A DNA stretch of 21,674 nt from Planctomycetaceae bacterium (GTDB lineage: Bacteria > Planctomycetota > Planctomycetia > Pirellulales > Thermoguttaceae), in contig JAIRYX010000066.1 of assembly GCA_031267635.1 (NCBI GenBank), positions 1-21,674 of the forward strand, given 5' to 3'. Shown piece by piece: positions 17,201-21,674 of the stretch. How positions within the stretch are numbered: the first letter of the stretch is position 1; each line of letters opens with the position of its first letter. The position numbers were made by a program, and so were the translations under genes. The notes below the pieces were generated by a model. That model saw only the letters and a program-made list of their open reading frames with translations, made no database searches and was not told the DNA's origin.

Positions 17201-19101
17201 GTTGCGTTTCCGTCGTTTTCATTGAGCGGATCGTTTGGGTCGCGGATCGCCAGCAATTCGTCAATCACTTGTTTGATTAAAACGTGTTGCTCCGGCGTCG
17301 CCCAAATGGTCAACTGATTATTGCGTCCTTCGCTCAACTCCATGACGCCTTCAAATTCCGGCTGACGAGAAAGCTGATTGAAAAGCCGCGTGAAACGTAC
17401 CATTTGAATTTGATTGATCGGATAACAAACGACTTTCCGCTGCACCTGATCGCTGGAAACGTTTTCCAACTCTTTGATGGTTTCGGTAATCAGTTTGTGT
17501 TCGTCCGCCGTACCGATCACTAACAAACATCGGTCGCGCGCGCTAAATTCGACTTGCGCTTTCGGAACGAGTTTCTCGATGCTGTCGGCAACCTCTTTGT
17601 TGAACGTCATTGAACCGGCGGTCAGCGTATAAACTTTAATAACCGGCTGCTCTTCGGACAACGGGCTCTTTTTGAGTTTTTCAATCAGTTCCGCAACTTT
17701 TTTCTGCTCGTCCGGTATGGCTAACACGACTAATTTGCGATTGTTTTTTTCATACGCCGTCAACGCGGTGGGAGCGACTGTTTTCAAGATGTCGAGCAAC
17801 TCTCTTGTGAACGACGCATTCACATCAAACAGATTAGCGTTCAATCCGTAAGCGCGGTACATCGCCCACAAACGTTCCGGCGATGCGTCGGCAAGTTGTT
17901 CTAACGAATAGACCTCAAGCAAAGGTTTATTTTCCGACGACGGATCGACTTCAAGACGATCAACAATTTGTCGCACCAATTCCTGTTGATCGACAGTTCC
18001 CAATACATGCAATTGCGGCGAATGAGGCATCCGTACCATTTGCGTAATTCCGCAAAAGAGCCGAATTGTTTCTTCAATTTTTTCAATGTCGGCTTTTTCA
18101 ATGACGTAAGTTTGCCAATTTTGCGGCGGCGGCGCGTCGGGACGTAGCGGGTCTTCAGGACGCGGCGGCACTTCCGGTTCGGGCAAAACTTCAATCAATT
18201 TTTGTACGACTCGCTGCGTCGTCAATGTTTCAATCAACATGAACGAGTTGCCCGGCAATTCCACGATTTGAGAATATGGTCCTAAAAACGGCTTCATTCG
18301 CGTTTCGACTATTTCACGCAAACGACGTCCCAAGGGAAACGTAACGGCGACAAATTCAAAATTTCCTTTTTGCTCGGCGAGGTCTTCCGGCTTAATTTTA
18401 CGAAGATAAACCAGCGGAATTTGCGGCGTTCTTTTCAAATTGAACAAGAGAAGCAAATTATCGTGACGCACAAGCGTATAACCGTTTGCTTGCAAAATAC
18501 TGTTGATTTTGTCGATAGCTTCCGTCGGCGTGTATTCGTGCGTCGGATCGGAATAACTGCATGTTCCCTGCGGCGGCGCATCCATAATCAACTGCAATCC
18601 GACCTGATTTGCGAGCCATTCGAGAAGGTCGCTCCATTTTTGATTTCGCGTAATAAAACGAATCGTCTTTTCATGAATGACGCGAAGCCAGTTTGCTTTT
18701 TGCTCCGGCGTTAAAACAGTTTCCAATTTTTTCTCATTTTCGGCGCGAATCGTATCCCATTGTTCGATAGGTGCTTTCGCCAATGCCTGCGAGCGTTCGT
18801 TGATCAGCGATTGAATTTTAGCTCGCTGATTGTCGTCCAATCCCATGCGGTCGGCGACTGCCGGATGCGTCAGCCGCGTATAACTTTCATCCGGCTGCGT
18901 TTCCGTGTTTTTTGCGGCGTTTGCGGCGGATTTTGGCTCGTCAATATTCAACGGTGGCGCAGGGTTCGGCTGAGACACGACATCCACCGGAGCAGGAACT
19001 ACCGCTTCTTGAGCATAACCATTATCAACGGATAAACCGGATAATCCGACTGTCAAAACGAAAATCGGAACAAAGACAATAAAACAAAATTGTTTCATCA
19101 T
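11245..19101 (-). CDS. Giant exported protein: N0-like domain plus about 31-32 tandem secretin N1-type repeats
   Basis: About 2,618 residues from the ATG at 19101. A GTG two codons upstream is equally open, and neither has a Shine-Dalgarno site. Order: signal peptide ending GYA|Q near residue 30; Pro-rich stretch; a helical segment (about 75-140) with 'LDDNQRAKI' and 'LTPEQKANW', resembling LTXXQ/Spy-type helices; an STN/N0-like domain (about 145-225, 'WSDLLEWLANQVGLQLIMDA'); then to about 2,540 a long series of 60-90-residue units. Each unit has a 'VYxL' strand, a helix, 'P.A....D', a strand of the form [LIV]x[VI]x[AG][TR]PxEH, and a closing helix. Examples are LLIWATPEEHVAIAEMIEQ, LYVRAKPTDHEKLEEAINTL and ILAYASEEEHERVAAMVAEI. 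I count 31 clear closing strands plus one weaker one. The tail is Ser/Asn-rich with a last half unit. No pore, enzyme motif or second membrane span is seen. Function unknown. Confidence 0.85.
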   Translation of the reverse strand: MMKQFCFIVFVPIFVLTVGLSGLSVDNGYAQEAVVPAPVDVVSQPNPAPPLNIDEPKSAANAAKNTETQPDESYTRLTHPAVADRMGLDDNQRAKIQSLINERSQALAKAPIEQWDTIRAENEKKLETVLTPEQKANWLRVIHEKTIRFITRNQKWSDLLEWLANQVGLQLIMDAPPQGTCSYSDPTHEYTPTEAIDKINSILQANGYTLVRHDNLLLLFNLKRTPQIPLVYLRKIKPEDLAEQKGNFEFVAVTFPLGRRLREIVETRMKPFLGPYSQIVELPGNSFMLIETLTTQRVVQKLIEVLPEPEVPPRPEDPLRPDAPPPQNWQTYVIEKADIEKIEETIRLFCGITQMVRMPHSPQLHVLGTVDQQELVRQIVDRLEVDPSSENKPLLEVYSLEQLADASPERLWAMYRAYGLNANLFDVNASFTRELLDILKTVAPTALTAYEKNNRKLVVLAIPDEQKKVAELIEKLKKSPLSEEQPVIKVYTLTAGSMTFNKEVADSIEKLVPKAQVEFSARDRCLLVIGTADEHKLITETIKELENVSSDQVQRKVVCYPINQIQMVRFTRLFNQLSRQPEFEGVMELSEGRNNQLTIWATPEQHVLIKQVIDELLAIRDPNDPLNENDGNATPDGTNVPKNAPQKLAQKSFVLRRGNTYSVQYLLTQVIPGISVTVEPESRAMLVFGTQQAVESAEELVKNIEAEFGIDVIMIPLEEKLPDEALNTLRFMFRRFGGVSFDEKNMRLIVYGTKSDLDQVEAIVERFKKIDKNEPKSFYVQPVQQEMPDQIVAFVKDAVPHADIQYDKQNKRFTIAASAADQLLASKLILEAESTLPPPEEIRFFSVGTAVNENLINLIKNQIKNITEIKRDDQDPMTLFVKARPAVLEDIEKIIEQVKKQLPSAKLRTLQSYPVTKTQRTRFELLQDDLKKEIGDYRVMNDDRQNLLVIWATPQQQERIDSLLETIRAEVPAELKEQVITHSLKFTDSSTLQKLVQEIYPDIKINEDKANGRLIIRVPSQNADALKTLLAQIDSPDPDRVKRYFATYPVGNVNTVGADGVYRSYYHLLQELQALVPNAKLTYDYNGGNVVVWGTDEEQQIIKETIENVHNTKPADRFGRFPLRRADPYPLIAIVQRMFPAAPVSYDAAGKTLIVQSINGEQLQLIEALIQKLDPEEPGPNDPEVRFYQLSAEPPEYLLATIRQLAPTAYIVPDNINRQLMVLARPAEHDLIRKNVELIVSTFTPDEPVLFIYTVTNDERKRIEAFVETAAAELRGLRIIKDDTPGQISIWAKPTEHQLIADAIAMMKANSNSDFELQFSVFSLTGIDEATARSALTAIIPEAKPIYDEKGKRLLVQASKQDMEKVVKTLEQLDPNSTKNLKYMAYPVALGDPQIILESIKQVYPNIKSQVDERNKRLLIWATPEEHVAIAEMIEQTNTDPETALQEKYKSYSIPKLSYSSVTAMLKAFFPDAEVYGDALLSGAVRTTANSAVPTVTVRATSKEHERIAALLEQMQTAENPYQAVFAIYPMGESDPVTLEAMLQGMFPQAESLTSYEIKNLLEDDPQRQMRRINPFYGYGYGNNMPMNRVQRQIQTRTGDLQGCFKIDSATRSVMVFLPEEDQKKIAVAIESIAMASQFSGKMTFKTYELEAGYIYYYIPILQEIVPTAKISEGIGRDIAVYASESEHAKVQKFVDELNAAGKPDSQYTMFILTIPDGTGIARDLFIRRVNYSNDIAGYVTQAPLPNQIMFYGQRGGIPKIKKILDEMAAEQAKEGTAVTPKVYTLKYISFANAKKWLQAIVPNAQFDVESPNAIYNRYRYLFENFGIPMPTAQSTPDDPQMRMMVIRATPLDHQIIVEALKTLDADLPEEIKPVPQDYSFLQYPPPTMTLTYRALIDAFPPPTASFTLNSDRIAIVAIAPPRIQKEIQSFIDNFVKQKEEEQPCIEIYTLKNASYFRIQQVLNLAAPRVQGFQILPGVTPDQVVVYARPVDQQRIANVIAKLETMTVPEDGFSLKMYHVPPESIAAITPILQFQVSGGLAFPNPVNSTITVYGSSNDHAIAERLTKAMGEAFPEPMTKTYFTKNIPLGQAAGFLTPRFANRATFFMRTDTGDLIATASEEVHAEIQKTLDAIDVKRPAESERMVVVHDLTDLWVGAISWAIQGIQAASPTVLILPTSIPGQILVYATPTEQIKIQKVVDEMLAKHPEALSVTKTYTFTYTTAVSAVNQILNRVAPLAQFAYADHDVHKLYVRAKPTDHEKLEEAINTLNINTDLKTFPRMYRLERAGISTALVMLRAYFPGMSLTFDPEARAILAYASEEEHERVAAMVAEIDKDDPKTQVSLKIHPTGMANTQQLLAALRLFYGTSPYFSAVQDTTSRNLIVTATPRQHGMIDSLIQQIKEGGLKDPEITLKVYELEKLGASVYGVTAALGAFFQHEGIEFSPTVDYLNSRMMTLARPQEHAAIESILDSFRMEERILGTFVIQTLDLESVRLAVLQLFAEDSYAKRPIVQLDFYSDTVYVRATQTQLEQIRQLLVNMGETGTMIVGSNRVSANMPNIPPSTSNIGTSTNNTGMLRTIQLKGDSVETLRQLQNAWQHINPNNELIINQAEGEPYPK

Positions 19102-19175
19102 AGACACACTGAATTATTAAAAATTTTTTGTTCCATAGATAAATACATCCACGGAAAACGATTTATTTTAGAAGA

Positions 19176-19181
19176 ATTATA
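19176..19181 (-). promoter_or_regulatory. Possible -10 box for the giant repeat gene
   Basis: TATAAT on the minus strand, about 75 nt before the ATG at 19101. No convincing -35 hexamer is found 16-18 bp upstream. Weak evidence. Confidence 0.25.
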
Positions 19182-19557
19182 ACGAAGTTTATGATTTTAG
19201 TGGATTAGTAAAGCAACAAAAGGCAGGACAAAATCAAAGAATTTCTATAAATTTCGGGAATATTCCATGTTTTGGGGTAAGGCAGGAAAAACCGCCTGTC
19301 ACTCCATCGTAATCTTTGGGCAGTTTCAGTAGAGTATTTTATCGGAAAAGTTCATCCGTTGCAAGTTTTTTAACTAAATTTTCCCAATAAATCCCTATAA
19401 TAAGAAAAAGTGCAACTATTCAGTTGCCCAAGCCCATAAATCCGCATTGGTCAACTGAATAGTTACATGCTCACGAATAAGAGATGAACTTGTCGGATGA
19501 ACCCTCAAATACACACAAATATATGAACGCTAGGAATATTTTTGGTGTGAAGCCCTC
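19182..19557. other. Intergenic stretch without a gene, between giant gene and tRNA
   Basis: AT-rich, with no reading frame of note on either strand. It contains a TATAAT at 19396-19401 without a good -35, a small 'CAGG ... CCTG' repeat near 19285-19300 and the inverted repeat listed at 19414-19464. I see nothing else. Confidence 0.6.
19414..19464. repeat. 13-bp perfect inverted repeat, 25-nt loop
   Basis: AACTATTCAGTTG (19414-19426) and its exact complement (19452-19464). The outer flanks are 'tgc' and 'aca', and 'gcc' against 'ggt' continues the stem partly. No T-run follows, so it is not a standard terminator. A related string, 'taactattcggt', occurs near 4944. It may be a small mobile repeat or an RNA hairpin. 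Confidence 0.65.
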
Positions 19558-19585
19558 TTGTCTTTGTAAGAAAATAGTATATAAT
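19558..19585 (+). promoter_or_regulatory. Promoter of tRNA-Ser
   Basis: TTGTCT (19558-19563), a 16-bp spacer and a perfect TATAAT (19580-19585), 25 bp before the mature tRNA 5' end. Confidence 0.5.
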
Positions 19586-19610
19586 AATACTATCATGTTC
19601 AATATGATGT

Positions 19611-19697
19611 GGAGAGGTGGCAGAGTGGTCTATTGCGCGGGTTTGCTAAACCCGTGAGCTTGTAAGAGCTCCGCAGGTTCAAATCCTGTCCTCTCCG
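19611..19697 (+). tRNA. tRNA-Ser (anticodon GCU)
   Basis: 87 nt. The acceptor stem is GGAGAGG (19611-19617) with CCTCTCC (19690-19696) and discriminator G. The anticodon stem CGGGT/ACCCG encloses the loop TTGCTAA with anticodon GCT (reads AGC/AGT). There is a long class II variable arm (GAGCT-TGTA-AGCTC type) and a T-arm GCAGG-TTCAAAT-CCTGT. CCA is not encoded. A T-rich tract ('ctttttctttctt') follows and may end transcription. Confidence 0.96.
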
Positions 19698-19781
19698 CTT
19701 TTTCTTTCTTGGAAGTTTATCGGTAAACAATCGTTGATTTTTCATATCTTGGGGAAGAATAAATTTTGCAAAAACAAAGCA

Positions 19782-19876
19782 GTACCAAGTTCTTCAATCA
19801 AGATTGGTTTTTTTAACGTAGAGAACACGTAAATTTCACGCTTTAATCGCTTAATAGCGATTAGCGGACTTGGTAC
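19782..19876. repeat. Nested inverted repeats between tRNA and purN
   Basis: Outer arms GTACCAAGT (19782-19790) and ACTTGGTAC (19868-19876); an inner hairpin TAATCGC-ttaata-GCGATTA (19844-19863). The stretch 19698-20026 otherwise holds no convincing gene; a 68-codon minus-strand frame through it has no ribosome site or recognisable content. Confidence 0.4.
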
Positions 19877-19982
19877 GAGGATATACGTTACAATAAAAAA
19901 TTTCAATGTTTTGTCAATCAGTTTTCCCCAAAATGTAAAAGTATCCAAAAATTGTTACTGCCATAGTTTTGTCCAAAATTAT

Positions 19983-19993
19983 TATAATATAAT
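19983..19993 (+). promoter_or_regulatory. Possible -10 region of purN
   Basis: Two overlapping TATAAT hexamers (19983-19988 and 19988-19993), 34-44 bp before the purN ATG. No good -35 at the right distance, so moderate to low support. Confidence 0.35.
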
Positions 19994-20026
19994 ACTTTTG
20001 GATTTTACACAGAAGGGTATTATTCC

Positions 20027-20668
20027 ATGTCTTTGTCTTATTCAGCGAAAAAAAGATTGTCCCTTGCTGTTTTGATTTCTGGAACAGGTCGAACTCTTAA
20101 AAATTTATTGGAACGGATTGAAGTGGGAACGTTGGGTGCGGATGTGCGGTTTGTTATCGCAAGCACTCCGCAGGCAAAGGGATTGCAATATGCAGAACAA
20201 GCGTCTATTCCAATTCAAATTGTAGAACGGAAAGATCACGAGACACGGGAAGCGTTCAGTACCACGATTTTCAAGTTCTGTGACGAAGCAGATGTCGATT
20301 ATGTTGTCCTCGCTGGTTATATTAAATTATTGGTGATTCCGAAAGAGTACAAAAATCGTGTTTTGAACATTCACCCTTCGCTCATTCCGGCATTTGCAGG
20401 CAAGGGATACTACGGCGACTATGTCCATGAGGCGGTTTTACAATATGGTGCGAAAGTGACTGGTTGTACCGTTCATTTTGTTGATAACGAGTATGATCAC
20501 GGCCCGGTCATTTTGCAAAAAGCGATTGACGTCCAGGAAACGGACACCGTAAGTTCTCTCAACGACAGGGTGTTTGAATTAGAACGAATAGCTTATCCTG
20601 AAGCGATTCAACTTCTTACTGAAGGTCGCGTCCGTGTAGACGGACGTGTTGTTCGTATTGATCGGTAA
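20027..20668 (+). CDS. purN: Phosphoribosylglycinamide formyltransferase
   Basis: 213 residues. It transfers a formyl group from 10-formyltetrahydrofolate to GAR, the third step of de novo purine synthesis, in the cytoplasm. The start has AGAAGGG about 10 nt upstream. The phosphate-binding N-terminus is 'LAVLISGTGRTLKNLL' (about 13-28). The folate and catalytic part includes 'NIHPSLIPAFAGKGYYG' (Asn114, His116) and 'GCTVHFVDNEYDHGPVI' with Asp157. These three residues match Asn106, His108 and Asp144 of the E. coli enzyme. Length is normal for the family. It stands alone rather than in a pur operon, as is common when purine genes are scattered. A T-run follows the stop, but without an adjacent stem. 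Confidence 0.94.
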   Translation: MSLSYSAKKRLSLAVLISGTGRTLKNLLERIEVGTLGADVRFVIASTPQAKGLQYAEQASIPIQIVERKDHETREAFSTTIFKFCDEADVDYVVLAGYIKLLVIPKEYKNRVLNIHPSLIPAFAGKGYYGDYVHEAVLQYGAKVTGCTVHFVDNEYDHGPVILQKAIDVQETDTVSSLNDRVFELERIAYPEAIQLLTEGRVRVDGRVVRIDR

Positions 20669-20719
20669 GTTTTTTTATATTCTGTTTCGTTGACAGTTCG
20701 ATATGCTGAAAAATGCGTC

Positions 20720-20889
20720 GCGTGCGCTCATGAGCCACTGACTTTGGTAATTTTGATTCCGTTCTTATCAATCGAATCGCGCAACCGGACGCCGCGTTGG
20801 AATTGCCGACAACAATCGATAAACCCGCCGCGCAGCACGCAAACGCAGCAACACGAAGCGGTTGTTCAAGGTCGGCAGGATCCGGTATT
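20720..20889 (-). other. GC-richer stretch with protein-like pieces in two minus frames, possible gene remnant
   Basis: Between purN and the flavoprotein the base composition becomes GC-richer. One minus frame reads 'PLRVAAFACCAAGLSIVVGN', another reads 'RLRDSIDKNGIKITKVSGS' and then stops at TGA. Together they could be the frameshifted end of a lost gene, but I recognise no family and the stretch is short. Confidence 0.2.
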
Positions 20890-21537
20890 TCATTGCGGCA
20901 TGACAAGTTTTTTGCCCATATTGAAGGCGTTTTCACAATCAATTGGAAATTGTGTTGCCTTATGTTTTGCTTTTATTTCTTCTGAAAACATTGAAGATTC
21001 ATATTTGCTATAATCGGTGAATTGATAAGTGTTATAAGAAAATAGTAATTCGGGAGTCCATCCTAAAATTCTTGTCATCGCGTTCTGAATTGCTTTCAGA
21101 TTTATTTTTACTCCATATTCGTCCGCCTGATTTTCTGTTACATTCATGGTGTAGATAAAACCGGAGGATATTTTTCGGGGATAGACGGTTGGTATTTCAA
21201 GACTGTAAATGATATTGGAAAACAGAAACCGTTCCAAAAACGCCGTCATTGCCGATGTAATATTCATAAAATAAATCGGTGACCCCAACACAATCGCATC
21301 CGCCGTTTTTAACCTCTCAAGAATAGGAGTCAAATCATCTTTCATCGCACAAGTACCGTGTTCACGATCTTTCCGTTTACAGAAAAAACAACTTGTACAT
21401 CCCTTGAAATTTAAATCATAAAGCTCTATCAATTCCGTGTTCGCATTTTGTGAAGCGGCGCCTTCAAGAACTTTATTGAGCAATATTGCAGTATTCCAGT
21501 TTTTACGCGGACTACCGTTGAGAGCAAAAATATTCAT
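20890..21537 (-). CDS. Flavodoxin-fold NAD(P)H-dependent FMN reductase / iron-sulfur flavoprotein-like
   Basis: 215 residues, cytoplasmic. The N-terminus MNIFALNGSPRKNWNTAILL has the FMN-phosphate loop GSPRKxxNT of the NADPH-dependent FMN reductase / flavodoxin-like family. 'ADAIVLGSPIYFMNITSAM' (about 79-97) is the second flavin-contacting segment. Between them 'GCTSCFFCKRKDREHGTC' holds four cysteines spaced CX2CX2CX9C, similar to the cluster-binding cysteines of archaeal-type iron-sulfur flavoproteins, so a 4Fe-4S centre is possible but unproved. The C-terminal third is variable. The ATG has AAAGG nine bases upstream. It reads toward purN (convergent). Probable redox role; physiological substrate unknown. 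Confidence 0.85.
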   Translation of the reverse strand: MNIFALNGSPRKNWNTAILLNKVLEGAASQNANTELIELYDLNFKGCTSCFFCKRKDREHGTCAMKDDLTPILERLKTADAIVLGSPIYFMNITSAMTAFLERFLFSNIIYSLEIPTVYPRKISSGFIYTMNVTENQADEYGVKINLKAIQNAMTRILGWTPELLFSYNTYQFTDYSKYESSMFSEEIKAKHKATQFPIDCENAFNMGKKLVMPQ

Positions 21538-21674
21538 ACTTTTTTACCTTTATAAAATGTTAATCATTTACCAATAAGCTACATATTTATTTTATTCCAT
21601 TTTGCCATTACGACTTAGGAAATGCGAAAATTGCCGATTATTTTATTTTTTGGGGAAGGATTTGATTTATAAAA

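Noticed and set aside
11245..19101. Giant gene as a polyketide/peptide synthetase or adhesin
   Set aside because: No carrier, adenylation or ketosynthase motifs and no Ig, cadherin or haemagglutinin repeats; the units match secretin N-type strands and helices throughout.
11010..19118. Shared 13-mer CACTGAATTATTA near both N-domain gene starts
   Set aside because: The two copies have opposite orientation to their genes, and a chance 13-bp match is expected in AT-rich DNA of this size.
19742..19948. 68-codon minus-strand frame
   Set aside because: No ribosome site, no family match, overlaps inverted repeats in AT-rich intergenic DNA.
20669..20690. T-run after purN as an intrinsic terminator
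   Set aside because: The nearest stem (CGTCCGT/ACGGACG) lies well upstream inside the coding end, not next to the T-run.

Overview
The window looks like chromosomal DNA from a fairly AT-rich member of the Planctomycetota. The case rests on a DUF1559 protein with the H-X9-DG signature, a very large secreted protein built from secretin N-domain repeats, remnants of a HEAT/SHD1-type gene, frequent lack of Shine-Dalgarno sites, and Ala|Gln signal-peptide junctions in four exported proteins. A gut or animal-associated relative is possible, but nothing here proves it.

Layout. (a) 1-155: start of an IS5/DUF772-type transposase, cut by the left edge. (b) 414-4841, minus strand: a tightly coupled four-gene operon with a GspC/PilP-like periplasmic protein, a secretin, a TPR lipoprotein (candidate pilotin) and a PilT-type ATPase. 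Two of the junctions are TAATG overlaps. (c) 4842-5948: operon promoter, then a decayed HEAT + SHD1 gene with frameshifts and two 89-bp MITE insertions, each flanked by a 4-bp duplication. (d) 6027-8006: DUF1559 protein with its own promoter. (e) 8007-8497: no gene, but two long imperfect inverted-repeat structures. (f) 8498-9607: WecA/TagO-type polyprenyl-phosphate sugar-1-phosphate transferase. (g) 9728-19101, minus strand: a 421-aa secretin N-domain protein with a Gly/Tyr-rich insert, and upstream of it a giant (about 2,618 aa) exported protein made of an N0-like domain followed by about 31-32 divergent N1-type repeats, with no secretin pore. (h) 19108-20026: intergenic DNA carrying tRNA-Ser(GCU) and two inverted repeats. 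(i) purN and an FMN/Fe-S type flavoprotein at the right end.

How the parts may fit: the four-gene operon encodes the outer-membrane and retraction parts of a type IV pilus / type II secretion-like machine, without assembly ATPase, platform protein or pilins in view. The giant repeat protein and its short neighbour use the same ring-building fold as the secretin's periplasmic domains but lack the pore. They may be a planctomycete-specific envelope scaffold. This is the most unusual element of the window. The link to the pilus operon is an inference from shared fold and location, not something the sequence demonstrates.
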